Assembly: GCF_001513745.1 (NCBI RefSeq)
Contig: NZ_CP013382.1
Location: 1,054,001 to 1,118,000, forward strand
Reading direction: 5' to 3'
Length of the DNA stretch: 64,000 nt
Source of the DNA: Burkholderia humptydooensis
GTDB lineage: Bacteria; Pseudomonadota; Gammaproteobacteria; Burkholderiales; Burkholderiaceae
Part shown: positions 45,485-55,611 of the stretch, one piece after another
Layout: every line of letters starts with the position of its first letter
Numbering within the stretch: the first letter of the stretch is position 1
Notes under the pieces: generated by a model
Told to the model about the DNA's origin: nothing
What the model saw: only the letters and a program-made list of their open reading frames with translations
Databases searched by the model: none
Made by a program: the position numbers and the translations under genes

Positions 45485-47635
45485 ATGGCCTCGGGCATCA
45501 GGCGATTGGGGAAAAAAGTGTCGCGCTGGATCGACTTCGGCTTGTGGGCCGCCGCCGTGCTGCTGCTGCTGACGGCGGGCATCGGCGCGCTCGGCACGGC
45601 CCGCCTGTTCGACAGCGAGGCGGACGTCCATCGCGCGAGCGAAGTGATATCGGGTCTCGAACGGCTGCTGTCGTTGACCCGCGACATGGAGACGGGGCAG
45701 CGCGGCTACATCCTCACCGGCAAGCCGGATTATCTTCAGCCTTACGAAGCGGCCTTGCCCGAAATCCGCAAGCAGTTCGATGCGCTCGCGCCGCTCGTTC
45801 AGGACGACGCCGTCCAGCAGCGGCGGCTCGCGACGCTGCGCACGCTGCTCGAGAAAAAGCAGAAAGAGCTCGCGGTGACGATCGAGCTTCGCAAGACCGA
45901 GGGATTCGACGCGGCGGAGGCGATCGTCTCGAGCGATGCGGGCAAGATCTTCATGGACCTCGCGCGGGCGATGGTCAACGAAATGGAGACGACCGTCCAG
46001 CAGCAATTGAGCGTGCTGCGCGATCGCGCGAGGGCGACGCGCGACATCGCCATCGGCGTAGGGCTCGCGTCCGGGCTGCTCACGCTCGTCGTGTGCGTAT
46101 CGTTCGGCTACGTGATGCGCCGCCTGCTGCTCGTCGAGGCGGCCGCGGCCCACGATCTTTTCGAGCAGCGCGAACTGCTGCACGTGACGCTCGCGAGCAT
46201 CGGCGACGGCGTGATCGCGACGGACGTCGGCGGCCGCATCACGTTCTTCAACCGGGTGGCCGAGCAGATGACCTCGCTCGCCGCCGCTGCCGCCGTGGGC
46301 CAGCCGATCGAGCAGGTGCTGACTTTCCGGCACGCGGCGACGCAACGCGTGATCGACAATCCGGCGCGCGTCGCGGTCGAGCGCAAACGCACCGCGACCT
46401 TGCCCGTCCACTCGCGCTTCGTCGATCGCGGCGGCCGGGAGCTGCCGGTGGACGGCAATGCCGCGCCGACCTTCGACGCGAAGGGCAAGCTCGTCGGCGC
46501 GGTGCTCGTCGTGCGCGACGTGTCGGAGCGCGAGCGGGCCGAGGAGCGGTTCCGGCTCGCCGTCGAGGCCGCCCCGAACGCGATGATCATGGTGGGGCGC
46601 GACGGCAGGATCGTGCTCGTCAATTCGCAGGCCGAAAAATTGTTCGGCTACGCGCGCGGCGACATGATCGGGCACGGCATCGACATGCTGGTGCCCGAGC
46701 GTTTTCGTGCCGGGCATTCGGCGTACCGCGGCGCGTTCTTCGGCAAGCCGGACGCGCGGCCGATGGGCGAGGGGCGCGACCTTTTCGGCTTGCGCCGCGA
46801 CGGCGGCGAATTTCCGGTCGAAATCGGCCTGAATCCGATCACGACGTCGGAGGGCGCGTTCGTGCTGTGCTCGATCGCCGACATCACCGCGCGCAAGCGC
46901 GCGGAACTCGAGCTGCGCCGCAGAAGCGAGGAGCTTGCGCGCTCGAATCAGGATCTCGAGCAGTTCGCCTACGTCGCGTCTCACGATCTGCAGGAGCCGC
47001 TGCGCGCGGTCGCGGGGCCGCTGCAACTGCTGCAGCGGCGATATCAGGGCCAGCTCGACGCGCGGGCCGACGAGTTTATCGGCCACGCGGTCGACGGTGC
47101 GACGAGAATGCAGTCGCTGATCGACGACCTGCTCAGCTATTCGCGCGTCGGGCGGCTCGAGGACGCGCGCCAGCCGGTCGATGGCGAGCGCGCGCTCGAC
47201 GAGGCGCTGCGCAACCTGAGCGCGGCCATTCGCGAATCCGGCGCGCAGATCACGCATGACCGGTTGCCGGTCGTTCACGGCATTGCGGCCCAGCTCGTGC
47301 TGCTGTTGCAGAACCTGATCGGCAATGCGATCAAGTTCCGCAGCAAGGATCGCGTCGCGCAGATTCATCTGGAAGCGGATGCGCGCGACGACGCATGGGT
47401 GTTCCGGGTTCGGGACAACGGCATCGGGATCGATCCGCAGTATTTCGAGCGCATCTTCCTGATCTTCCAGCGCCTGCATACGCGGCGCGAATATCCGGGA
47501 ACGGGGCTTGGGCTCGCGCTCTGCAAGCGGATCGTCGAGCACCACGGCGGCCGCATCTTCGTCGAATCCGAGCCGGGGCGGGGCACGACGTTTTCGTTTA
47601 CGCTGTCCCGGCCGGGCGCCGATGAAACGCATTGA
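45485..47635 (+). CDS. CHASE3-PAS-PAS sensor histidine kinase
   Basis: A protein of 716 residues. Start ATG 45485 follows GGGGGAG by 6 bases; an earlier ATG exists at 45449 but has weaker support. TM1 lies at about 17-38 (GLWAAAVLLLLTAGIGAL), and the CHASE3 domain at about 40-180 (METGQRGYILTGKPDYLQPY). TM2 is at about 188-210. Two PAS domains follow (about 230-350, 355-480). The DHp helix carries VASHDLQEPLRAV with the phospho-accepting His. The HATPase has NLIGNAIKFRSKD, DNGIGIDPQYFERIF and GTGLGLALCK. It is a phytochrome-type kinase that phosphorylates the single-domain regulator next to it. Confidence 0.93.
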   Translation: MASGIRRLGKKVSRWIDFGLWAAAVLLLLTAGIGALGTARLFDSEADVHRASEVISGLERLLSLTRDMETGQRGYILTGKPDYLQPYEAALPEIRKQFDALAPLVQDDAVQQRRLATLRTLLEKKQKELAVTIELRKTEGFDAAEAIVSSDAGKIFMDLARAMVNEMETTVQQQLSVLRDRARATRDIAIGVGLASGLLTLVVCVSFGYVMRRLLLVEAAAAHDLFEQRELLHVTLASIGDGVIATDVGGRITFFNRVAEQMTSLAAAAAVGQPIEQVLTFRHAATQRVIDNPARVAVERKRTATLPVHSRFVDRGGRELPVDGNAAPTFDAKGKLVGAVLVVRDVSERERAEERFRLAVEAAPNAMIMVGRDGRIVLVNSQAEKLFGYARGDMIGHGIDMLVPERFRAGHSAYRGAFFGKPDARPMGEGRDLFGLRRDGGEFPVEIGLNPITTSEGAFVLCSIADITARKRAELELRRRSEELARSNQDLEQFAYVASHDLQEPLRAVAGPLQLLQRRYQGQLDARADEFIGHAVDGATRMQSLIDDLLSYSRVGRLEDARQPVDGERALDEALRNLSAAIRESGAQITHDRLPVVHGIAAQLVLLLQNLIGNAIKFRSKDRVAQIHLEADARDDAWVFRVRDNGIGIDPQYFERIFLIFQRLHTRREYPGTGLGLALCKRIVEHHGGRIFVESEPGRGTTFSFTLSRPGADETH

Positions 47636-47660
47636 CCGCGCTACCCGAAGGAGGTGAGCG

Positions 47661-48113
47661 ATGATTGCCGATGAGCGAGGGAATTTCGTCGAGATCCTGC
47701 TGGTCGAGGACAGTCCGACCGACGTGATGATGACCAGGGAGGCGCTCGAATACTACAAGGTGCTCAACCCGCTGCGGGTCGTCGAGGACGGCGTCGCGGC
47801 GATGGCGTACCTGAGGCGCGAAGGGCCCTACGCGAGCGCGCGGCGGCCGGGCCTCATCATCCTCGATCTGAACCTGCCGAAGAAGAGCGGCCGCGAAGTG
47901 CTGCAGGAACTGAAGCTCGATCCGGATCTCAGCACGATTCCGGTCGTGATCCTGACGACGTCGAAATCGGATGAGGACGTCGCGCGATCGTACGGACTGC
48001 ATGCGAATTGCTATATCACGAAGCCCGTCGATTTCGCGAAATTCACGCACGTCGTGCACAGCATCAACGAGTTCTGGCTCGGCGTCGTCACGTTGCCGCC
48101 CGTCAAGCCATGA
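47661..48113 (+). CDS. Single-domain response regulator (Rcp1-like)
   Basis: A protein of 150 residues consisting only of a receiver domain. Acidic pocket VEDSPTD, phosphoacceptor Asp69 in LIILDLNLP, the conserved Thr in [12 protein letters not shown], and Lys in CYITKPVDF are all present. Regulators of this Rcp1-type accompany phytochrome-like kinases and often act in phosphorelays without DNA binding. AGGAGG lies 8 bases upstream. Its last four bases overlap the start of the hybrid kinase gene (ATGA). Confidence 0.93.
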   Translation: MIADERGNFVEILLVEDSPTDVMMTREALEYYKVLNPLRVVEDGVAAMAYLRREGPYASARRPGLIILDLNLPKKSGREVLQELKLDPDLSTIPVVILTTSKSDEDVARSYGLHANCYITKPVDFAKFTHVVHSINEFWLGVVTLPPVKP

Positions 48114-49588
48114 GTTCGCCGTCGAAAAACGTCGAGATCCTGCTGGTCGAAGACAGCGTGACCGATGCGCTGCTCATCGGCGAAGCGCTGACCGACGTGA
48201 CGGAGTTCGCGCCGCGCGTGGTCAACGCCGAGCTGCTGTCGGCCTCGCTCGAGCTTGCGAAGCACGCGCACTTCGACGTCGTGCTGCTCGATCTGGGCTT
48301 GCCCGATGCGCACGGGCTCGACACGTTCCGCCGCTTCCACCGGCAGGTGCCCGACGTTCCGGTGCTCGTGCTGACGGGGCTCGACGACCTGTCCGTCGGG
48401 CTGCAGGCGATTCAGGAAGGCGCGCAGGACTATCTGCTGAAGAAGCGGGTCGAGACGCCGCTGCTGAGCCGGGCGATACGCTACGCGATGGAGCGGCACC
48501 GCGTGGCCGCGGCGCTCTCGGCGAGCGAGGAACGGTTCCAGCTCGCGGTCAGCGGCGCGAGCGCGGGGCTTTGGGACTGGAATCCGAAGACGGGCGCGAT
48601 GTATCTGTCGCCGCACTTCAAGAAGATCATGGGCTACGAGGACCATGAACTGCCCGACGAGATCACGGGGCACCGGGAATCGATTCATCCGGACGATCTG
48701 GCGCGCGTGATCGACGCGCTGAAGGCTCACCTCGAGCATCGCGACACGTACGACGTCGAATACCGGGTGCGCACGCGCTCGGGCGATTTCCGATGGATCC
48801 AGTCGCGCGGGCAGGCGCTGTGGAACAGCGCGGGCGAACCGTACCGGATGGTCGGCTGGATCATGGACGTCACCGACCGCAAGCGCGACGAAGACGCGCT
48901 GCGGGTGTCGCGCGAGGAGCTGCGCCGCCTGTCGGCCCACATCCAGAGCATTCGCGAGGAGGAGAAAACGCGCATCGCGCGGGAATTGCACGACGACCTC
49001 GGCCAGCAATTGACGGCGCTGAAGATGGCGGTCACGCTGGTCGACAACGAGCTGAAGGAGGCGGGCTGGACATCGCGAACGAGCCGCTTGCCGAACGTCT
49101 ATGCGTTGATCGGCCAGTTGCTCGACTCGGTGCGGCGGATCGCGGCGGACCTGCGCCCCGTGATGCTGGACGATCTCGGGCTGCTTGCGGCGATCGAGTG
49201 GCTGACGCACGAGTTCGCCGCGCGATACCGGATTCCGGTGACGAGCCGCATCGAAGCCGACGACATCGCGTTCAACCGCGACAGCGCGACCGAGGTGTTC
49301 CGCATCGTTCAGGAGGCGCTGACCAATGTCGCCCGGCATTCGGCGGCGACCGAAGTCACGCTCGACATCGTGCGCGACGAGCCGAACTGCGTCGTGCGGA
49401 TCGCCGACAATGGCCGCGGCACGGCGCGCGACACGCGTCCGAACCGGCATTCGCTCGGCCTGCTCGGGATGCGCGAGCGCGCGGCGCGCCTCGGCGGCGA
49501 GATCCGGATCGACACCGCGCCCGGCCGGGGATTCGCGTTGACGGCAACGCTGCCGCTCGCCGTGATCGAGGCGGCCGATTCGGCCTGA
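48110..49588 (+). CDS. REC-PAS-histidine kinase (NarX/HisKA_3 class)
   Basis: A protein of 492 residues. The N-terminal receiver has Asp61 ([13 protein letters not shown]). A PAS domain spans about 140-255 ([41 protein letters not shown]). A HisKA_3 dimerisation helix holds [20 protein letters not shown] with His294. The HATPase carries [22 protein letters not shown] and [20 protein letters not shown]. This class normally signals to LuxR-type regulators, but none is encoded beside it. Receiver and kinase in one protein suggest it takes phosphate from the upstream CHASE3 kinase or is gated by it. Confidence 0.93.
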   Translation: MSSPSKNVEILLVEDSVTDALLIGEALTDVTEFAPRVVNAELLSASLELAKHAHFDVVLLDLGLPDAHGLDTFRRFHRQVPDVPVLVLTGLDDLSVGLQAIQEGAQDYLLKKRVETPLLSRAIRYAMERHRVAAALSASEERFQLAVSGASAGLWDWNPKTGAMYLSPHFKKIMGYEDHELPDEITGHRESIHPDDLARVIDALKAHLEHRDTYDVEYRVRTRSGDFRWIQSRGQALWNSAGEPYRMVGWIMDVTDRKRDEDALRVSREELRRLSAHIQSIREEEKTRIARELHDDLGQQLTALKMAVTLVDNELKEAGWTSRTSRLPNVYALIGQLLDSVRRIAADLRPVMLDDLGLLAAIEWLTHEFAARYRIPVTSRIEADDIAFNRDSATEVFRIVQEALTNVARHSAATEVTLDIVRDEPNCVVRIADNGRGTARDTRPNRHSLGLLGMRERAARLGGEIRIDTAPGRGFALTATLPLAVIEAADSA

Positions 49589-49651
49589 CGGCGTCGGCGT
49601 CGCCGGCGGCGTTGGCGGCGATTTCGCCGGCCGCGGCGAGCGGCGCGGCGC

Positions 49652-51079
49652 TTAGTTCGCCGGCGCGCTCGCGGCGTCGCGCGCGGCGGCGTCTGCGGTG
49701 TCCGTCGACGCGAGCGACTCGAGCGCCATGCCTTTCGTCTCGATTCCCAGCACGCCCACCGCCAGCGCGGCGGCGACGAACGACAGCGCGCCGAGCGTGA
49801 ACACGCCGCCTTGCCCGAAGACGGGCAGCACGATGCCGACCACGTAGGGCCCGATCAGCGAGCCGATCCGCCCGATCGCCGACGCGAAGCCCGAGCCGGT
49901 TGCGCGCGCGCCCGTGCCGTAGAGTTCCGGCGTGTACGTGTAGAGCACCGCCCACATTCCGAACAGGAAGAACTGCATCGCGAGCCCGGTGCAGACGAGC
50001 AGCGTCGCGCTGCCGCCGAACAGCGCGCTCTGGCCATACGCGTAGGCCATTGCGCCGCCGCCGACGAGCGACGCGATGCAGGTCGGCTTGCGCCCCCAGC
50101 GCTCGACGAGCCACGCCGCGCACAGGAAGCCCGGAATGCCGCCGAGCGAGATCAGCACCGTGTAGAACACCGATTGCGTGACGGCGAAGCCGGCCTGCTG
50201 CAACAGCGCGCCGAGCCACGACGTGAGGCCGTAGAAGCCGAGCAGCGCGAAGAACCACAGCAGCCAGACCATCGTCGTGCGGCGGCGGTACGCGGCGCTC
50301 CAGATCTCGCCGAACGCGCCGCGGCCGTGCGCGCGAGCCGGCCCGGCGAGCCGCGACGGCGCGGGCAGGCTCGCCACGCGCGCGGACTTCATCACCCTCG
50401 CTTCGACGTGCGCGAGCACGCGCTCGGCCTCGGCGAGCCGGCCGCGATGCTCGAGCCAGCGCGGCGATTCCGGCACGAGCCGGCGCACGATGAGCACGAA
50501 CACGGCGGGCAGCGCAAGCAGCGCGAACACGGTGCGCCAGCCGAACAGCGGCAGCACGAAGTACGACACGATGCCGGCGGTGATGAAGCCGAGCGGCCAG
50601 AAGCCGTCCATCAGCGCGATCAGCCGCCCGCGCTTCGCGGCCGGGACGAACTCGGACAAGAGCGTCTGCGCGACCGGGAATTCCATCCCCATGCCGATGC
50701 CGAGCAGCACGCGATAGACGATCAGCGCGTCGACGCTCTGCGCGGTCGAGCACAGGTACGACGCCGCGCCCCACAGCACCATGCTCGACTGGAACACGGG
50801 CCGCCGGCCGAACCGGTCGGCGAGCAGGCCCGCAACCGCCGCACCGAGCACCATCCCGAAGAAACTCGCGCTCGCGACGAGGCCGGCCGTCGCGGTCGAC
50901 AGGCCGAACTCCTTCCTGATCGAGCCGAGCACGAAGGTCATCGTGCCGAGGTCGACCGAATCGAAGAAGAACGCGATCGCGATGATCACGAAGATGAGCT
51001 TGTGATACCCGGAAAACGGCAATCGTTCGAGGCGGGCGGCGGCGCTGGCGCGCGAGGGGGCGGCGGGAGCGGCTGGCAT
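49652..51079 (-). CDS. MFS transporter (sugar/aromatic acid porter type, NiaP- or SV2-like)
   Basis: A protein of 475 residues with 12 predicted membrane segments in two blocks around an approximately 60-residue cytoplasmic loop. Signature segments are VDLGTMTFVLGSIRKEFGLS, GLLADRFGRRPVFQSSMVLW, YRVLLGIGMGMEFPVAQTLL and VPESPRWLEHRGRL, the general sugar-porter motif set. It probably imports an organic acid or similar small molecule. It is downstream of the 1,123-residue BKACE fusion gene on the same strand, with a 185-bp gap, so it may carry that enzyme's substrate or act separately. Confidence 0.9.
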   Translation of the reverse strand: MPAAPAAPSRASAAARLERLPFSGYHKLIFVIIAIAFFFDSVDLGTMTFVLGSIRKEFGLSTATAGLVASASFFGMVLGAAVAGLLADRFGRRPVFQSSMVLWGAASYLCSTAQSVDALIVYRVLLGIGMGMEFPVAQTLLSEFVPAAKRGRLIALMDGFWPLGFITAGIVSYFVLPLFGWRTVFALLALPAVFVLIVRRLVPESPRWLEHRGRLAEAERVLAHVEARVMKSARVASLPAPSRLAGPARAHGRGAFGEIWSAAYRRRTTMVWLLWFFALLGFYGLTSWLGALLQQAGFAVTQSVFYTVLISLGGIPGFLCAAWLVERWGRKPTCIASLVGGGAMAYAYGQSALFGGSATLLVCTGLAMQFFLFGMWAVLYTYTPELYGTGARATGSGFASAIGRIGSLIGPYVVGIVLPVFGQGGVFTLGALSFVAAALAVGVLGIETKGMALESLASTDTADAAARDAASAPAN

Positions 51080-51264
51080 GGCGGTGGTCTCTGGTCGGAA
51101 GGCGGCCCCGCGCGGGATGCGCGGGGCGTGGCTCGTTCAGTAGACTTGACCATTATTCGCCGCTATAGAAGGAAAGCGGCATGCGGCTGGAACGGGCGCG
51201 CCATTGGCCGGGGCGGCGGCACGCCGGACGCGTGGAGGCGGCGCCGCCGGCATGCCGCCCGGGC

Positions 51265-54200
51265 TTACGCGAGCGCTCGCCGCATCGTCTGGTTCGCGCT
51301 CGACCGGTAGTCGGTCATCGACGACTTCAGCTCGCGCAGGATCGCGTGCGCGCCGGCGTCGGCGGGCGCGTCGTGAAAGCGCGCAATCCATTGGCGAAGC
51401 CACAGCGGGCTCGCGGCGAGGTAGCGGCGAATCGAGTGGCCGTCGTCGAGCCGCGCATGGTCGTCGAGCAGGAACACGCCGGTGAGCCGCGCGACGATCT
51501 TGCCTTGCCGGCCGTCCTGCCAGACGGGCGTTGCGTGATCGTAGCGGTAGTCGGCGGGCTGCGTGTGCACGAGGCAGTGCCGCAGCACGTCCGCATGCTC
51601 GCCGGGCTGGATCACGTAATGGCGGCTCGTCGTGCCGGCGAGGCTGCGCACGTCGTTGAACGCGGTCACGTCGACGACCGACGTGCCGAGCCAGTCGAGA
51701 TGGATGTCCGCGGCGGAGCCGAACGACACGAGCAGCGCGCGATCGAAGAATGCGCGCAGTTCGTCTTCCGTGAGGCCGAGCCGCTCGCCGTCGCGGCACG
51801 CCTGCACGTCGAGCTGCTGCGCGGTCGCGATTCCCGAGCTGTGCGCGAAGCACTTGAGGAGCGGCAGCCGCTCGATCTGCTCCGCCTGGATGCGGCGCGC
51901 GCGCGAGCCGTCCTGATACAGCGGGAAGCCGGCCGCGTCGCGGCGCACCAGTTGCCGCTCGGTGTACGCGAGCTTCGCCGGCTTGTCGACGAGGCGCGGC
52001 AGGATCAGCCGCTCGTAGATCAGTTGCGATTCCTCGCTGAAGTAGAGGCCGGACGGGTCTGCGTTCAGCGCGAAGCGGTTGTGCAGCATGCTGGCTTCGA
52101 TCACGGTTTCGCCGTCGTCGCGGCGGCCCGAATGCGTGATCGCGAGCAGGCGCAGCGGCGTGTCGCGCTGCGTCTGCCGGGACGGACGCAGCGTCGGATC
52201 GGCGGCGATCTGCGCGACGAAGCCGTGGAACAACTGCGCCATCCCGTTCGACAGCTTGAGGCCGAGCGGGTAGTTGGTGGTCGGCGTGCTCGGCAGCACG
52301 ACCCAGTCGACGCTCGCGATCGCCGCCGCCAGCTCGTCGGGCGCGACGTCGCGGCGCATGGGCGGCTCGCTCGCGTCCGCCGCGGCCTCGAGCACGGTCC
52401 ACACGGGGCCGCAAGCCTTGCGCGACGCATTCGAGCGATCGCGCAACTCGAGCGTGAGCTCGCGCAGCGCGTGATAGAGGAGCGCCATCGTCGCGCTGTA
52501 GCGCGGGCTCTGACGCAAGCCGAGATTGACGACGTTGCTGTAGTCGCTGTTGTATCGGCAAGGAATCCCGGCCAGATATTCGAGGCAGCGCAGCGGCAGT
52601 GGCTTGAACTGGTCGACGCGCACGCCGTAGCTCGCGTGCTCGCGCGTCACGGTCTTGCCGGGGCGCGCATAGTCTTCGAGCGCGCGGTCGTACACGTCGA
52701 TCGAATAGCCGCGCGGCACGAGCAGCTCGCGTGCGAAATTCAGCGCCTGCGGAATCTGGATGTAGCGCGCGATCAGATATTCGTGATCCTCGTAGCGGTC
52801 GAGCTCTTCGACGAACGAACGAATCGTGACGCCGAAGCTGCGCGCGGCCGTCAGCACGTGCTCGGCGAGCGCGGCGGGATCGGTCGGCAGCGATTCGGCG
52901 CTCGCGAGGTGCGCGGCGAGCCGGTCCTCGAGCTTGCGATACGTGTCGACGATCGGCCGCAGCGCGTCGAGGATCGTGTCGGCCGACACGAGGCGCTCGT
53001 CGGCCGGATAGTGCGCGAGCGCCGCCTCCGCCTGCCGGAACAGCGCGACGTCGGGGCGCGGCATGCCGAGTTCGTCGCGCAGCGTTTCGGCATCGACGAT
53101 GCCGATGCCGCGGCGCTCGAGCTCGAGCCGCAGCCAGCGCACCTGATCGCCCGTTCCGCATGCCTTGCGCACGCCGCCCGGCACGCGCGCGTCGAAGACG
53201 TTCAGCGCGTCCTCGAGCCCGACGCGGATGCCGTCGAGATCGAGCGCGATCGCGACGTCGACGAGCAGCGCCTGGAACGGGCCCGGCAGCAGCAGCGAGA
53301 TCTTGCACGACGGGAAGTTGTCGCGGAGCTTGTCGACGGTAGGGCGCAACTGCGTCGCGGCGAGCTCGACGGCTTTCTCGTGCGCGTCGTCTGCGCCGGC
53401 TTGCAGCAGCTTCGCGATCGCCTTGCGCGTGGGCACGTCGATCAGCGAATCGTCGCTCGTGTCGCCGCTGACGGGATCGCGATGATATTGATCGACGGCG
53501 GCGACGAGCATGAACAGCACCGGAACGCCGGCCTTCACGAGCGGCGATTGATAGAGCGTGATCGAATTCTCGACGATCGTGTGGTTGAACACTTCGATCT
53601 CGGGCCGCACGCCGACGTCCGCGAAATGCGCGAGCTGATCCGCGAGGAACGCGTTCGGATTGTCGTAGCCGCCGCCCGCCTGGAACACGACGGGGCCGGG
53701 GCTGAACGACGCGACGTCGGGCGCGAGCTGCGCATGGCCGTAGCGCTTCAGGTGCGCGCGCCGCAGCGGGCTTTGCGACGCGCGGCGGTCGCCGCGCGCG
53801 CTCGTCGACAGATTCAGGATCGCCGACGGTTCCAGATCCAGAAGCTTCGGCATGATCCGGTCGTAATCGTCGAGCACGATGTGGTTGCGCTGCGAGCCGA
53901 TGCTGATCGGCGCGTTCAGGCCGGGAATCGCGAGCGTCGCCTGATCGTCGGTCGCGCGCGTATGCAGGTGGACCGCCGCGGCGCCTTCGCGCAGCGCCTC
54001 GCGCGATGCGTCGACGATGCCGTTCGCCGTGATCGGCAGGTAAGGCGAGCGCGCCTTGCCCGGTTGCCAGTAGCCGGCGTCGCATATTCGCCAGCCGTTG
54101 TCGAACAGCGAATCGAGCACGGCCGCGTTGTCGGCGCGCATCCGCTCGACGCAATCCGGCGGCAGGTAGGTGTGAATCCGGTCGTGCGCCCAGCTCAGGC

Positions 54201-54636
54201 TGCCGTCTTCGGCGGCGGTCCAGCCGAACGTCGTGAGCTGCAGGACGATCTGGCGGACCAGATCGACCGACGACAGCCGCTCGAGCGTGGTGCGCGTGAT
54301 CAGCGGCGGCTGCGCGAGCGGCGGCGAGGTCTGCGTGCGGTGCCAGACCGGGCCGTTCGGCGTCCAGCCATGGTTGCGCAGCGCATCCGGCGCCGATGCC
54401 GGTGCGCCGTCGTAGTCGGTCAGATCGATCGGCGCGTCGTAGCCGTATTCGCGCACGATGCCGCCTGCGGGCACGGCCTCCCATCCGTTGACCTCGAGGG
54501 CCTTGATCGTCGCCTCGCGCTTGTCGGCGGGCAGCAGCTCGAGCAGCACATGCGGGATGAACTTCGGCTCCAGTGGATCGAGGAACTTCGGGACAGCGCC
54601 GACGGGGGCTGCGGTGATGTAGAAGGTCTTGACCAT
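51265..54636 (-). CDS. 1,123-residue protein with embedded BKACE (DUF849) domain
   Basis: Residues about 195-525 match the beta-keto acid cleavage enzyme family: EGAAAVHLHTRATDD with zinc ligands His223 and His225, ILNLSTSARG, VGVRPEIEVFNH, and GIRVGLEDALN with Arg471, Glu475 and Asp476. BKACE enzymes cleave 3-keto acids with acetyl-CoA. Typical members are 270-320 residues; this one has about 190 extra residues at the N-terminus (MVKTFYITAAPVGAVPKFLD) and about 600 at the C-terminus that I cannot assign. No transmembrane segment is evident. The gene is preceded by a long AT-rich leader and followed by an MFS gene. The reaction and partner are unknown. Confidence 0.8.
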   Translation of the reverse strand: MVKTFYITAAPVGAVPKFLDPLEPKFIPHVLLELLPADKREATIKALEVNGWEAVPAGGIVREYGYDAPIDLTDYDGAPASAPDALRNHGWTPNGPVWHRTQTSPPLAQPPLITRTTLERLSSVDLVRQIVLQLTTFGWTAAEDGSLSWAHDRIHTYLPPDCVERMRADNAAVLDSLFDNGWRICDAGYWQPGKARSPYLPITANGIVDASREALREGAAAVHLHTRATDDQATLAIPGLNAPISIGSQRNHIVLDDYDRIMPKLLDLEPSAILNLSTSARGDRRASQSPLRRAHLKRYGHAQLAPDVASFSPGPVVFQAGGGYDNPNAFLADQLAHFADVGVRPEIEVFNHTIVENSITLYQSPLVKAGVPVLFMLVAAVDQYHRDPVSGDTSDDSLIDVPTRKAIAKLLQAGADDAHEKAVELAATQLRPTVDKLRDNFPSCKISLLLPGPFQALLVDVAIALDLDGIRVGLEDALNVFDARVPGGVRKACGTGDQVRWLRLELERRGIGIVDAETLRDELGMPRPDVALFRQAEAALAHYPADERLVSADTILDALRPIVDTYRKLEDRLAAHLASAESLPTDPAALAEHVLTAARSFGVTIRSFVEELDRYEDHEYLIARYIQIPQALNFARELLVPRGYSIDVYDRALEDYARPGKTVTREHASYGVRVDQFKPLPLRCLEYLAGIPCRYNSDYSNVVNLGLRQSPRYSATMALLYHALRELTLELRDRSNASRKACGPVWTVLEAAADASEPPMRRDVAPDELAAAIASVDWVVLPSTPTTNYPLGLKLSNGMAQLFHGFVAQIAADPTLRPSRQTQRDTPLRLLAITHSGRRDDGETVIEASMLHNRFALNADPSGLYFSEESQLIYERLILPRLVDKPAKLAYTERQLVRRDAAGFPLYQDGSRARRIQAEQIERLPLLKCFAHSSGIATAQQLDVQACRDGERLGLTEDELRAFFDRALLVSFGSAADIHLDWLGTSVVDVTAFNDVRSLAGTTSRHYVIQPGEHADVLRHCLVHTQPADYRYDHATPVWQDGRQGKIVARLTGVFLLDDHARLDDGHSIRRYLAASPLWLRQWIARFHDAPADAGAHAILRELKSSMTDYRSSANQTMRRALA

Positions 54637-55611
54637 GATCGTCCTGAATTGCGTTGAAAAGTGATCCTAAATAATCGAAATCGGATGCGACATTTCATGG
54701 CGCCGCTGAATCGCCGGACCGGAGAATGCTGCGTTTCGCTGGAGGCCGGATCGAAAAACGGCTGGCCCGCGTGAATGCGGGAGGCATCTTGCCGATTAAC
54801 TTCAAGATGCCTTGCAGTCATCTTACAATAAAATTACGGGATTTATGAAAATAATTCTGTGTTGAATTTGGTGAAATTAAAATACGCGTAATTTCAATGA
54901 TTGTTAATTTGTTCGGCTTGTTTGTTTCGGGTGAGCACCGGAGTGGCTCGCTGGTTCCGGGCATTGCTGCGAGGCATGGCAGCGCTTGGCGAGATTTTTA
55001 TCTCGGCCCCGGATTTCTGATTTCCGCGTGACGATAAAGCGGGGTGTGATCTTTTATGAAGATGGGAATCGGAAGAGGGGAGTTGGATTTTTAATCTGAT
55101 TCGATGCGTATTTTCGGCTGTTTTGTTGGAGTCGATGTACGCGGGTTTTTCATTGGGAAATCCGTGTCGCGCCATGTCGCGTTCCGATTGATCCAGTGCC
55201 GCTTCGGGCGTGTTGTTGCAGCAAAGGCCGAAGGCACGGATATAAGGGGGCGAGCGGTCCGCGTGCGCGTGGCGTGTGGCGGATTTGCTTCAGGCCGATT
55301 GGCGGTCGTAAGGCGGAAGTGCGTTGGCGTGGCTGCGAACTCGCGTCGAGCAAGCGCTGCGGACGAAGGGAATCATGCAATGCGGCTTGCGCAGGGTTCG
55401 AGAAAGGGCGTGGTGCGTTTCGTCGCCGTTGTCGACGCCGAAAGGGTATGGCGGGGGCGGGGCTTCGCGGAACGTGCGCGGCTTCGGCGAGAAAGATCCG
55501 GCATGATGCACGTCGAGCGGGCCGACGACGCTACGTGTCGCGCCGGCGGCCGCATCGAACGCTTTCGAGCATCGACGCGCGGCCGGCGCGACATTCGCGG
55601 CCGGCCGCTTT
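54637..55611. promoter_or_regulatory. 975-bp intergenic region, AT-rich on its left half
   Basis: No supported gene. Bases 54640-55180 are much more AT-rich than the surroundings. A short stem, GAAATTA (54873-54879) with TAATTTC (54889-54895), lies 250 bp upstream of the BKACE fusion gene. Short frames on both strands lack coding bias. The right half (55200-55580) is again GC-rich without a recognised gene. The left half probably carries the promoter and operators of the fusion gene. Confidence 0.45.
55579..55608. terminator. Stem-loop directly after betA
   Basis: The arms GCGGCCGGC (55579-55587) and GCCGGCCGC (55600-55608) enclose a 12-nt loop, with a further GCG/CGC pair inside. TTTT follows on the plus strand (55609-55612). 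The stem begins 4 bases beyond the betA stop codon. On the plus strand it looks like an intrinsic terminator. For betA it would protect the 3' end or end the transcript with Rho. Confidence 0.45.

Noticed and set aside
54894..55175. 93-codon minus-strand frame upstream of the BKACE fusion gene
   Set aside because: Lacks coding bias and any recognisable domain; considered leader DNA.
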